A DNA stretch of 64,000 nt from Pseudomonas sp. CCC3.1 (GTDB lineage Bacteria > Pseudomonadota > Gammaproteobacteria > Pseudomonadales > Pseudomonadaceae). The stretch covers positions 310,001 to 374,000 of the forward strand of contig NZ_CP133778.1 of the NCBI RefSeq assembly GCF_034347405.1, written 5' to 3'. Of the stretch, positions 25,945 to 34,038 are shown one piece after another. The stretch's first letter is position 1; each line of letters starts with the position of its first letter. Both the position numbers and the translations under genes were made by a program. Under the pieces are notes generated by a model. The model was given only the letters and a program-made list of their open reading frames with translations, was not told where the DNA came from and searched no databases.

Positions 25945-26958
25945 TCAGTCGAACAGGCCCAAGGTCATGTAGCTGAACCAGGAGCGGCTTTTGCCTTCTG
26001 CTTCAGGTGCTTCGATGATGTTGCCATCAGCATCTTTAGGCTTCAGCTCTGCCGGAATGGCATCTTTGGCATCCTGATACTGCTTCTGGATGTCCATGTT
26101 GGCGCGGGTTTCACCCGGTGGCAGCGGAGTGCTGGATTCGATCAGGCCCAGGGTGGCCTTGCTCAGCCACGAGCGGTTGTCCGCATCGGAAACCTGAGGC
26201 ACGAACTGACCGTCAACCAGGCTTGGGTGGTTCGGGTAGTTGGTTTTCAACACTTCGAGGCTGGTTTCGGCCAACTGGTCGAGGTGCATGCGCTGGTAGG
26301 CTTCAACCATTACCGCCAGGCCGTCACCGACCGAAGGGGTTTCCTGGAAGTTTTCAACCACATAACGACCACGGTTGGCCGCTGCTACATAAGCCTGACG
26401 GGTCAAGTAGTAATCGGCTACGTGGATTTCATACGAAGCCAGCAGGTTACGCAGATAAATCATGCGTTGCTTGGCATCAGGTGCGTAACGGCTGTTCGGG
26501 AAGCGGCTGGTGAGCTGGGCGAACTCGTTGTACGAGTCACGTGCAGCGCCAGGGTCACGCTTGGTCATGTCCAGCGGCAGGAAGCGCGCCAGCAGGCCAA
26601 CGTCCTGGTCAAACGAGGTCAGGCCCTTGAGGTAGTAGGCGTAGTCGACGTTTGGATGCTGCGGGTGCAGGCGAATAAAACGTTCGGCTGCGGACTTGGC
26701 AGCTTCTGGTTCAGAGTTCTTGTAGTTGGCGTAGATCAGTTCGAGCTGGGCCTGGTCGGCATAGCGACCAAACGGATAGCGAGACTCTAGAGCCTTCAGT
26801 TTGGCGGTAGCACTGGTATAGCTGTGGTTATCCAGGTCGGCCTGCGCCTGCTGGTACAGCTCGACTTCGCTCAAGTTTTCGTCAACGACTTCTTTTGTCG
26901 ACGAGCAAGCGGCGGTCAATGCGAGGATGGCGATCAGCAGCAGGTGTCTCACTTGCAT
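25945..26958 (-). CDS. bamD: Outer-membrane assembly lipoprotein BamD
   Basis: A 337-residue essential component of the BAM complex (formerly ComL). The signal peptide and lipobox MQVRHLLLIAILALTAAC place the lipidated Cys at residue 18. TPR-type repeats cover residues about 30-260: LYQQAQADLDNHSYTSATAK, LESRYPFGRYADQAQLELIY and the HPNVDYAYYLKGL segment. The C-terminal extension is longer than in E. coli, as in other pseudomonads. The start at 26958 is chosen because the longer frame to 27042 puts 28 non-signal residues before the lipobox. Divergent from rluD. Confidence 0.95.
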   Translation of the reverse strand: MQVRHLLLIAILALTAACSSTKEVVDENLSEVELYQQAQADLDNHSYTSATAKLKALESRYPFGRYADQAQLELIYANYKNSEPEAAKSAAERFIRLHPQHPNVDYAYYLKGLTSFDQDVGLLARFLPLDMTKRDPGAARDSYNEFAQLTSRFPNSRYAPDAKQRMIYLRNLLASYEIHVADYYLTRQAYVAAANRGRYVVENFQETPSVGDGLAVMVEAYQRMHLDQLAETSLEVLKTNYPNHPSLVDGQFVPQVSDADNRSWLSKATLGLIESSTPLPPGETRANMDIQKQYQDAKDAIPAELKPKDADGNIIEAPEAEGKSRSWFSYMTLGLFD

Positions 26959-27106
26959 GGCGGCTTGCGTCCCTATGACGGCCGCTGTCTTGGGCGGGTC
27001 CGTCCTGTTATGATGAGCGCCCCGTGAAAAGCCTCGGGGCAAAAGACGCCGTATTTAACCACAAGCGCGCAGCCGAAACCAAAGGCTTGGCGCGGTCCTG
27101 ATGAGC

Positions 27107-28069
27107 ATGTCCGAGAAAATTCAACTTCGCGAAGAGGTGCCGTCCGAACTGGGTGGCCAACGCCTCGATCAAGTCGCTGCACAATTATTCGCTGAGCACT
27201 CGCGCTCGCGCCTTTCCGCCTGGATCAAAGACGGCCGCCTGACAGTGGACGGAGCCGTCATCCGCCCCCGTGACATCGTGCACGGTGGTGCCATCCTGGA
27301 GCTGACTGCAGAGCAGGAAGCCCAGGGTGAATGGGTCGCCCAAGACATTCCCCTGGACATCGTTTACGAAGACGATGAAATCCTGGTGATCAACAAGCCC
27401 GCGGGTCTGGTGGTTCACCCGGCTGCCGGGCATGCTGACGGTACTTTGCTCAATGCCCTGCTGCACCACGTGCCGGACATCGTCAATGTTCCGCGTGCGG
27501 GGATCGTGCATCGCCTCGACAAAGACACCACTGGTCTGATGGTGGTCGCCAAGACCATCCAGGCGCAGACGCAACTGGTTACTCAGTTGCAGAGTCGCAG
27601 TGTCAGCCGGATCTATGAATGCATCGTTATCGGTGTCGTTACCGCCGGGGGCAAGATCAACGCGCCCATCGGCCGTCACGGCCAGCAACGCCAGCGCATG
27701 GCAGTAATGGAAGGCGGCAAGCAGGCGGTGAGTCATTACCGCGTGCTTGAGCGTTTCCGTTCCCACACCCATGTGCGGGTCAAGCTGGAAACCGGACGAA
27801 CGCACCAGATTCGTGTGCACATGTCACACATTAACTTCCCGTTGGTCGGAGACCCTGCCTACGGCGGTCGCTTCCGTATCCCGCCGGCAGCCAGTGTGAC
27901 CATGGTCGAATCCCTTAAAAACTTCCCGCGTCAGGCTCTGCACGCACGCTTCCTTGAGTTGGATCATCCGACGACCGGTAAGCGCATGAGCTGGGAATCG
28001 CCACTTCCGGACGATTTTGTCTGGTTGCTGACGTTACTTAAGCAAGACCGTGAGGCTTTCATCGGATGA
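27107..28069 (+). CDS. rluD: 23S rRNA pseudouridine(1911/1915/1917) synthase RluD
   Basis: A 320-residue RluD-type pseudouridine synthase. An S4-like domain comes first (LGGQRLDQVAAQLFAEHSRS), then the catalytic domain with NKPAGLVVHPAAGH and the catalytic Asp in GIVHRLDKDTTGLMVVAKT. The C-terminal motif KLETGRTHQIRVHMSHI is intact. Two in-frame ATGs (27101 and 27107) are possible; the second gives the usual MSEKIQL start. It is divergent from bamD, and its stop overlaps pgeF by four bases. Confidence 0.96.
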   Translation: MSEKIQLREEVPSELGGQRLDQVAAQLFAEHSRSRLSAWIKDGRLTVDGAVIRPRDIVHGGAILELTAEQEAQGEWVAQDIPLDIVYEDDEILVINKPAGLVVHPAAGHADGTLLNALLHHVPDIVNVPRAGIVHRLDKDTTGLMVVAKTIQAQTQLVTQLQSRSVSRIYECIVIGVVTAGGKINAPIGRHGQQRQRMAVMEGGKQAVSHYRVLERFRSHTHVRVKLETGRTHQIRVHMSHINFPLVGDPAYGGRFRIPPAASVTMVESLKNFPRQALHARFLELDHPTTGKRMSWESPLPDDFVWLLTLLKQDREAFIG

Positions 28070-28800
28070 ACACCTTCCTGATTCCTGACTGGCCAGCGCC
28101 GGCAGGCGTCAGGACCTGTGTGACCACCCGTGCGGGCGGCGTCAGTCTGGCGCCGTTCGACAGCTTCAATCTGGGCGATCATGTGGCCGACGACCCCGTC
28201 GCCGTTGCACATAACCGCCAACGTTTGACCAATATTTTTGACGTGCAACCCGCTTGGCTTAGCCAGGTTCACGGGGTTGTGGTCGCACCTGCCAATCCTC
28301 AACACATCGCCGAGGCTGACGCGAGCTGGACGGCAACGCCCGGCATTGCCTGCACGGTGATGACGGCCGACTGTTTGCCCGCGCTGTTCTGCGATCGCGC
28401 GGGCACCCGTGTCGCGGCTGCCCATGCCGGTTGGCGCGGGCTGGCGGCTGGCGTGCTTGAAGCCGCCGCGCAAAGCCTCAATGTTGGGCCTCAAGACATA
28501 CTGGTCTGGCTTGGCCCGGCCATTGGCCCCAAGGCCTTTGAAGTCGGGGGCGAGGTACGGGATGTCTTTATAGACGATCTGCCCGAAGCGGCTGCGGCAT
28601 TTGTTCCCAGCGTCAATGAAGGCCGTTATATGGCCGACATCTATGAGCTGGCACGCCTGCGCCTGGCCCGTTTCGGCATCACCGCTGTGTATGGCGGTGG
28701 CTTTTGCACGGTCACCGACCCGCGGTTCTTCTCCTACCGGCGCAGTCCTCGTACTGGCCGTTTTGCATCACTGATCTGGATTGAACGCACCGTCAGTTGA
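28066..28800 (+). CDS. pgeF: Purine nucleoside phosphorylase, YfiH/PgeF family
   Basis: A 244-residue protein of the DUF152/YfiH (formerly laccase-domain) family. The zinc-site motifs are seen in LSQVHGVVV, TADCLPALFCD and AAHAGWRGLAAGVLEA. Family knowledge: E. coli YfiH removes mis-incorporated L-serine from peptidoglycan precursors and others act as purine nucleoside phosphorylases. Coupled to rluD by a 4-base overlap, a conserved pairing in gammaproteobacteria. Confidence 0.93.
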   Translation: MNTFLIPDWPAPAGVRTCVTTRAGGVSLAPFDSFNLGDHVADDPVAVAHNRQRLTNIFDVQPAWLSQVHGVVVAPANPQHIAEADASWTATPGIACTVMTADCLPALFCDRAGTRVAAAHAGWRGLAAGVLEAAAQSLNVGPQDILVWLGPAIGPKAFEVGGEVRDVFIDDLPEAAAAFVPSVNEGRYMADIYELARLRLARFGITAVYGGGFCTVTDPRFFSYRRSPRTGRFASLIWIERTVS

Positions 28801-28820
28801 CCTGCATCATTTTCTATACG

Positions 28821-28846
28821 CTTGAAACTCTCGAAGTCGCCCGCAT
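28821..28846 (+). promoter_or_regulatory. Sigma-32 (heat-shock) promoter of clpB
   Basis: CTTGAAA (28821-28827), 12 bases, then CCCGCAT (28840-28846). This matches the RpoH consensus CTTGAAA-N11-16-CCCCAT closely, 75 bp before the clpB start. It fits the known heat-shock control of clpB. Confidence 0.75.
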
Positions 28847-28920
28847 CTACTAAGGTATCTGGCAGGTTTCTTCATTCAGGAGTTTCCATCCCTCCGGCCT
28901 GCTCATAAGGAAGGTGACGA

Positions 28921-31488
28921 ATGCGTATAGATAGATTAACCAGCAAGTTGCAATTGGCGTTGTCCGATGCTCAGTCATTGGCTGTCGGCCTTGACCATCC
29001 GGCCATTGAGCCCGCGCACTTGATGCAGGCATTGCTGGAACAGCAGGGCGGTTCGATCAAGCCTCTGCTGATGCAAGTCGGTTTTGATGTAAACAGCCTG
29101 CGTAAAGAGCTGACCAAAGAGCTGGACCAACTGCCAAAAATTCAGAATCCGACCGGCGACGTGAATATGTCGCAGGATTTGGCGCGTCTGTTGAATCAGG
29201 CGGATCGTCTGGCGCAGCAAAAAGGCGATCAGTACATCACCAGCGAAGTGGTATTGCTGGCCGCGATGGACGACAACAGCAAGCTGGGCAAATTGTTGCT
29301 GGGGCAAGGCGTCAGCAAAAAAGCCCTGGAAAATGCCATCAATAACTTGCGCGGCGGCGAAGCGGTCAATGACCCGAACGTCGAAGAGTCGCGTCAGGCG
29401 CTGGATAAATACACCATCGACCTGACCAAGCGCGCCGAAGAAGGCAAGCTCGACCCGGTGATTGGGCGTGACGATGAAATTCGTCGCACTATTCAGGTCT
29501 TGCAGCGTCGGACCAAAAACAACCCGGTCCTGATCGGTGAGCCCGGTGTGGGTAAAACGGCAATTGCCGAAGGTTTGGCGCAGCGGATCATTAATGGCGA
29601 AGTGCCGGATGGCCTGAAAGGCAAGCGTCTGCTGTCGCTGGACATTGGTGCGCTGATTGCTGGTGCCAAGTTCCGGGGTGAATTCGAAGAGCGTCTCAAA
29701 GCGTTGCTGAACGAACTGTCGAAACAGGAAGGGCAAATCATCCTGTTTATCGACGAGCTGCACGTGATGGTTGGTGCCGGTAAAGGCGAAGGCGCCATGG
29801 ATGCGGGCAACATGCTCAAGCCTGCGTTGGCCCGTGGCGAGCTGCATTGCGTCGGTGCGACCACGCTCAACGAGTACCGCCAATATATAGAGAAGGACGC
29901 AGCGCTTGAGCGCCGCTTCCAGAAAGTGTTGGTCGATGAGCCGAGCGAAGAAGACACCATCGCGATTCTGCGGGGTCTGAAAGAGCGCTATGAGGTTCAC
30001 CACAAGGTGGCGATCACCGACGGTGCAATCATTGCAGCGGCCAAGCTCAGCCATCGCTACATCACGGATCGTCAACTGCCTGACAAGGCGATTGACCTGA
30101 TTGACGAAGCGGCCAGCCGCATCCGCATGGAGATCGACTCCAAGCCGGAAGTACTCGACCGTCTTGAGCGTCGCTTGATTCAACTGAAGGTTGAAGCGCA
30201 GGCGCTGAAGAAAGAAGAAGATGAGGCGGCGAAAAAACGTCTCGAGAAATTGCAGGAAGAAATCGAGCGCCATGAGCGCGAGTATTCCGATCTGGAAGAA
30301 ATCTGGACCTCGGAAAAAGCCGAAGTGCAGGGTTCTGCCCAGATCCAGCAAAAGATCGAGCAGGCTCGCCAAGAGCTTGAAGTGGCACGCCGCAGCGGCA
30401 ACCTCAACCGCATGGCCGAGTTGCAGTACGGGGTTATTCCCGATCTGGAACGCAGCCTGCAAATGGTCGACGAGCACAGCAACAAAACTGAGAACCAGTT
30501 GTTGCGCAGCAAAGTGACCGAAGAGGAAATCGCCGAAGTCGTTTCGAAGTGGACCGGTATCCCGGTGTCGAAAATGCTCGAAGGCGAACGCGATAAGCTG
30601 ATGAAGATGGAAAGCTTGCTGCATGAACGCGTCATTGGTCAGGACGAAGCCGTGGTGGCTGTGTCCAACGCTGTACGGCGTTCGCGTGCAGGCTTGAGTG
30701 ACCCGAATCGCCCAAGCGGCTCGTTCATGTTCCTGGGCCCAACCGGTGTGGGTAAAACCGAGTTGTGCAAGGCGCTGGCCGAGTTCCTCTTTGATACTGA
30801 AGAGGCGATGGTGCGGATCGACATGTCCGAGTTCATGGAGAAACATTCCGTGGCTCGACTGATTGGTGCGCCACCAGGCTATGTGGGCTACGAAGAAGGC
30901 GGTTATTTGACCGAAGCCGTACGGCGCAAGCCTTACTCGGTGATTCTGCTGGATGAAGTCGAGAAGGCTCACCCGGATGTGTTCAACGTGTTGCTGCAAG
31001 TGCTTGAAGACGGTCGTTTGACTGACAGTCATGGCCGCACGGTGGACTTCCGCAACACGGTGATTGTGATGACCTCCAACCTGGGCTCTGCACAGATCCA
31101 GGAGCTGGTCGGTGATCGCGAAGCACAACGCGCTGCGGTCATGGATGCGGTGAGTACGCACTTCCGTCCGGAGTTTGTGAACCGGATCGATGAAGTCGTG
31201 ATCTTCGAGCCTCTGGCACGCGATCAGATCGCTGGCATTGCCGAGATCCAGTTGGGCCGTCTGCGCAGCCGTCTGGCTGAGCGTGACCTGAGCCTTGAAC
31301 TGAGTCAGGAGGCGTTGGACAAGTTGATCGCAGTGGGTTACGACCCGGTGTATGGCGCACGGCCACTCAAACGTGCGATCCAGCGCTGGATCGAAAACCC
31401 TCTGGCACAACTGATTCTGTCGGGTCAGTTCTTGCCGGGCACAGCGGTAGTCGCCACTGTGAAAGACGACGAAATCGTCTTCGCATAA
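28921..31488 (+). CDS. clpB: ATP-dependent disaggregase ClpB
   Basis: An 855-residue Hsp100 chaperone that rescues aggregated proteins with DnaK. Domains in order: Clp_N repeat (residues about 1-145); NBD1 with Walker A GEPGVGKTAI at residue 206; the coiled-coil middle domain (about 400-530) rich in Glu/Arg/Lys; NBD2 with Walker A GPTGVGKTEL at residue 606; and a C-terminal oligomerisation domain. The Arg-finger region and sensor motifs look complete. It is preceded by a heat-shock-type promoter and ended by a strong terminator. Length agrees with other Pseudomonas ClpB proteins. Confidence 0.98.
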   Translation: MRIDRLTSKLQLALSDAQSLAVGLDHPAIEPAHLMQALLEQQGGSIKPLLMQVGFDVNSLRKELTKELDQLPKIQNPTGDVNMSQDLARLLNQADRLAQQKGDQYITSEVVLLAAMDDNSKLGKLLLGQGVSKKALENAINNLRGGEAVNDPNVEESRQALDKYTIDLTKRAEEGKLDPVIGRDDEIRRTIQVLQRRTKNNPVLIGEPGVGKTAIAEGLAQRIINGEVPDGLKGKRLLSLDIGALIAGAKFRGEFEERLKALLNELSKQEGQIILFIDELHVMVGAGKGEGAMDAGNMLKPALARGELHCVGATTLNEYRQYIEKDAALERRFQKVLVDEPSEEDTIAILRGLKERYEVHHKVAITDGAIIAAAKLSHRYITDRQLPDKAIDLIDEAASRIRMEIDSKPEVLDRLERRLIQLKVEAQALKKEEDEAAKKRLEKLQEEIERHEREYSDLEEIWTSEKAEVQGSAQIQQKIEQARQELEVARRSGNLNRMAELQYGVIPDLERSLQMVDEHSNKTENQLLRSKVTEEEIAEVVSKWTGIPVSKMLEGERDKLMKMESLLHERVIGQDEAVVAVSNAVRRSRAGLSDPNRPSGSFMFLGPTGVGKTELCKALAEFLFDTEEAMVRIDMSEFMEKHSVARLIGAPPGYVGYEEGGYLTEAVRRKPYSVILLDEVEKAHPDVFNVLLQVLEDGRLTDSHGRTVDFRNTVIVMTSNLGSAQIQELVGDREAQRAAVMDAVSTHFRPEFVNRIDEVVIFEPLARDQIAGIAEIQLGRLRSRLAERDLSLELSQEALDKLIAVGYDPVYGARPLKRAIQRWIENPLAQLILSGQFLPGTAVVATVKDDEIVFA

Positions 31489-31511
31489 GGCTCAAGTACC
31501 GTGTTTTAAGG

Positions 31512-31541
31512 AAGGCCTCGCTTTGCGAGGCCTTTTTTTAT
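31512..31541 (+). terminator. Intrinsic terminator after clpB
   Basis: AAGGCCTCG, a short CTTTG loop, then CGAGGCCTT followed by seven further T/A bases. It is about 25 bases after the clpB stop. Confidence 0.9.
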
Positions 31542-31673
31542 TTAGGGTGTTGATCTATAAGGAAAACGCTTGTAAGATGCGCCCCGCAGTAAGTCACCCG
31601 GAACGGCAACTTGGCCCAAACCAGGAAGCCCGCTAGAAGAGCTAAATCATTGTCTTCTAACGAAAAATAAGGG

Positions 31674-31701
31674 TTGACAAGGGTTTGAAAGGTTGTAGAA
31701 T
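31674..31701 (+). promoter_or_regulatory. Strong promoter of the tRNA cluster
   Basis: Perfect TTGACA at 31674-31679 and TAGAAT at 31696-31701, with 16 bases between, followed by a GC-rich discriminator (GGCCCGCC), typical of stringently controlled stable-RNA promoters. It reads into tRNA-Asn 95 bases downstream. Confidence 0.8.
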
Positions 31702-31795
31702 GGCCCGCCTCAGAGACGCAAACGCAGCGATGCGATGAAGTCAAAGAGTATTGCAAAGATGTAAAGCAACATTGTTTAAAATTGAAATATGTAGT

Positions 31796-31871
31796 TCCGC
31801 GATAGCTCAGTTGGTAGAGCAAATGACTGTTAATCATTGGGTCCCTGGTTCGAGTCCAGGTCGTGGAGCCA
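31796..31871 (+). tRNA. tRNA-Asn (anticodon GTT)
   Basis: A 76-nt cloverleaf ending in encoded CCA. The acceptor stem TCCGCGA pairs with TCGTGGA. The anticodon loop CTGTTAA carries GTT. The D-arm AGCTCAGTTGGTAGAGC and TPsiC arm GGTTCGAGTCC are canonical. First gene of the cluster. Confidence 0.96.
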
Positions 31872-31880
31872 TTTTCAAGC

Positions 31881-31957
31881 CGGGGTATAGCGCAGTCCGG
31901 TAGCGCGCCTGCTTTGGGAGCAGGATGTCAGGAGTTCGAATCCCCTTACCCCGACCA
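31881..31957 (+). tRNA. tRNA-Pro (anticodon TGG), copy 1
   Basis: A 77-nt tRNA with acceptor stem CGGGGTA/TACCCCG and encoded CCA. The anticodon stem-loop is CCTGC TTTGGGA GCAGG, anticodon TGG. An identical copy lies at 32132. Confidence 0.96.
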
Positions 31958-31962
31958 TTTTT

Positions 31963-32038
31963 GGGTCGTTAGCTCAGTTGGTAGAGCAGTTGGCTTTTAA
32001 CCAATTGGTCGTAGGTTCGAATCCCACACGACCCACCA
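31963..32038 (+). tRNA. tRNA-Lys (anticodon TTT)
   Basis: A 76-nt tRNA with acceptor stem GGGTCGT/ACGACCC, anticodon loop CTTTTAA carrying TTT, and encoded CCA. Only 5 bases follow tRNA-Pro, so the three tRNAs are one precursor. Confidence 0.96.
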
Positions 32039-32101
32039 TTTTTGGCTCCAGTTCGCTGGGGTTAGATCTTAAGATCAGAGGCCAAAAGCACTGATCGAAG
32101 A

Positions 32102-32130
32102 AGGCGCCTCTTGAAGGTGCCTTTTTTTTA
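32102..32130 (+). terminator. Terminator after the first three tRNA genes
   Basis: AGGCGCCTC, a TTGA loop, then AGGTGCCTTTTTTTT. It would end the Asn-Pro-Lys transcript, just one base before the second tRNA-Pro. Confidence 0.85.
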
Positions 32131-32131
32131 C

Positions 32132-32208
32132 CGGGGTATAGCGCAGTCCGGTAGCGCGCCTGCTTTGGGAGCAGGATGTCAGGAGTTCGAATCCCCTTAC
32201 CCCGACCA
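32132..32208 (+). tRNA. tRNA-Pro (anticodon TGG), copy 2
   Basis: Base-for-base identical to the copy at 31881, including CCA, with a short shared flank on the right (CCATTTT). It stands after the terminator of the first three tRNAs and before a second terminator. No separate promoter is obvious, so expression may depend on read-through. Confidence 0.95.
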
Positions 32209-32272
32209 TTTTCTGCCCAGCAGTAATGGGTGTGAAAAATCAGGCACTGATGCCAGTCGCATCAGAGGCCAT

Positions 32273-32302
32273 AAAAAAAGCGTCCTTCGGGACGCTTTTT
32301 TT
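32273..32302 (+). terminator. Terminator after the second tRNA-Pro
   Basis: AAAAAAAGCGTCC, a TTCG loop, then GGACGCTTTTTTT. A strong UUCG-type stem with a long T-run. Confidence 0.92.
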
Positions 32303-32328
32303 ATGCCTGTAGAAAACCCGGAACCTCC

Positions 32329-32474
32329 GTAGCAGTTGTCGAGCCTTGCGAGGCTACGTCCGATTGCGCAGCGATCGTAAATTCTAAGCACTCGATCTGT
32401 CAGACAGATCGCGATAACCGATTTACGACTGCTTCGCAGCCGGACGTAGCCTCGCAAGGCTCGGCAACTGCTAC
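32329..32474. repeat. REP pair, family C (GTAGCAGTTG type), copy 1
   Basis: Arms GTAGCAGTTGTCGAGCC and GGCTCGGCAACTGCTAC face each other, with inner arms GAGGCTACGTCCGATTGC and GCAGCCGGACGTAGCCTC. The only other copy of this family in the window is at 36573, on the other side of the acid-resistance module. Confidence 0.88.
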
Positions 32475-32484
32475 ACGGCATCCA

Positions 32485-34014
32485 TCAAGCCTTTGCTGCC
32501 TTGGCGTCTGCGTCCTGCAAGTCCTGCAACGCCGCTGAATATTGGTCGGCCTCCGCTTTAGGCACCATCTGCCATGACGGTTTGCGCACGGCATAGAAGA
32601 TGAACGGCGGTACGCCCGCAATCACCAGTCCGAGCAGCAAGGTCCCCGCATATTCAAAAAACGGCATGCTGCTGAAGTTGTTCGGCGGGATAAAGCCAAA
32701 GATCAGCGCGACGCAGGTCGAGAACAGCCCCAAGAAGCACCAGCCATGCAGCCCTTTGAGTACATAGCCGCGTTTAACGTTGGGCTGGGTTTTACGCAGC
32801 TTCATGGCGGCCAGGAACATAAAGACGTAAATGATCAGGTACATCAACGCAGCCATCGCGCTGATCATCCAGAAAGCATCAGAGACGTTGTCGATGAAGA
32901 TGTAAATCGTCGAGAGCAAGGTGACGATAATGGCCTGCAAATACAGAATATTTTTCTGCACGCCTTTTTTGTTCACTTCTTGCAGCACGGGCGGAAGCAT
33001 CCCGGCCTTGCCAACAAACAGCAGGCCAGTCGAAGGCCCAGCCGTCCAGGCCAATACCCCGCCCAACGCACCGATAATCAGCAGAATCGCCATGATCGGC
33101 GTCGCCCACGGCATATTGAAACCTGCAAAGAAGGCGGCATAAGCCTGTATCACACCGGCAGTGAGGCTGGTCGAGTCCGCCGGTACCACCAGCGAAATCG
33201 CCACAGTCGGCGGGATGAACACCAGCAGGATCATAAAGAAGGCCAAGAGAATCGCGCGCGGCATTTCTTTTTGCGGGTTGCGCAATTCGCGGGCGTGGAT
33301 GGCGTTCATTTCGATACCGGCAAACGCCAGAAAGTTACTCACAATCAACACCAGGCCGGTAATGACCCCGGTAAATTCCCGCCACAGGTCCGAGTGCAGG
33401 TTATGGGGACCCGCTTTAACGGTGGTGTGGGTGTCGAAAATAGCCGGAATCAGGGCGTCCAGCGTTAATGGCGCGGCGGATTTGTGCCCCAGTACCAGCC
33501 AGGCCACACCCAGCAGGACCAGCAGCGCAGCCGGTAATGCGGTACCCAGCAACATGAACCATGACGTCAGTTTTGACAGTGCACTGAGCCCGTTAAGCGC
33601 GACAAACGTTGATAACCAATACAGGACGATGATCACGGCGGCCGTAAAGACGCCACTTTTGGCCAGTTCAGGGTTGATCAGATACGCCATGGTACTGGCC
33701 GCAAATCCGAGAACAATGGGGTACCACACCACCACTTGTACCCACATGAACCACATGATGAAAAAGCCGGGACGGTCCCCGTAGGCTTGCCTCACCCAGC
33801 CATAGATCCCGCCGTTCCAGCCGGTGCCCAGTTCAGAGGCAACCAGTGAAACCGGAATGAAAAACAACAGTGCTGGAATCACATACAGAAAAATCGAACC
33901 CAGGCCATAAACGGCCATGGTCGGCAGTGAGCGAATACTGGCCACAGCTGCAACCATCATGAAACAGATGGTGAGCCATGACATGTAAGTTTTAGCTTTG
34001 CTGGTGGTAGCCAT
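32485..34014 (-). CDS. gadC: Glutamate/GABA antiporter, GadC-like
   Basis: A 509-residue APC-superfamily transporter with about 12 membrane segments. Similarity to GadC is seen in TAGPSTGLLFVGKAGMLPPV and in the region GFIPPNNFSSMPFFEYAGTL near residue 450. Expected role: import of glutamate in exchange for GABA, exporting a proton equivalent during acid stress. The gene lies 24 bp after glsA on the same strand and next to gadB. The C-terminal tail (from PSWQMVPKAE) is short and has no histidines, unlike the pH-sensing C-plug of E. coli GadC. A related APC exchanger with another substrate remains possible. Confidence 0.83.
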   Translation of the reverse strand: MATTSKAKTYMSWLTICFMMVAAVASIRSLPTMAVYGLGSIFLYVIPALLFFIPVSLVASELGTGWNGGIYGWVRQAYGDRPGFFIMWFMWVQVVVWYPIVLGFAASTMAYLINPELAKSGVFTAAVIIVLYWLSTFVALNGLSALSKLTSWFMLLGTALPAALLVLLGVAWLVLGHKSAAPLTLDALIPAIFDTHTTVKAGPHNLHSDLWREFTGVITGLVLIVSNFLAFAGIEMNAIHARELRNPQKEMPRAILLAFFMILLVFIPPTVAISLVVPADSTSLTAGVIQAYAAFFAGFNMPWATPIMAILLIIGALGGVLAWTAGPSTGLLFVGKAGMLPPVLQEVNKKGVQKNILYLQAIIVTLLSTIYIFIDNVSDAFWMISAMAALMYLIIYVFMFLAAMKLRKTQPNVKRGYVLKGLHGWCFLGLFSTCVALIFGFIPPNNFSSMPFFEYAGTLLLGLVIAGVPPFIFYAVRKPSWQMVPKAEADQYSAALQDLQDADAKAAKA

Positions 34015-34038
34015 TAGCGCCTCTCTTAATCTTCCTGA

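Noticed and set aside
28975..31410. Long open frame antisense to clpB (811 codons)
   Set aside because: It mirrors the codon structure of clpB, has no ribosome site or family features and is rich in His/Gln/Arg, as expected of shadow frames in GC-biased genes.
32111..32332. 73-codon frame across the second tRNA-Pro
   Set aside because: It translates a tRNA gene and a terminator; not a plausible protein.
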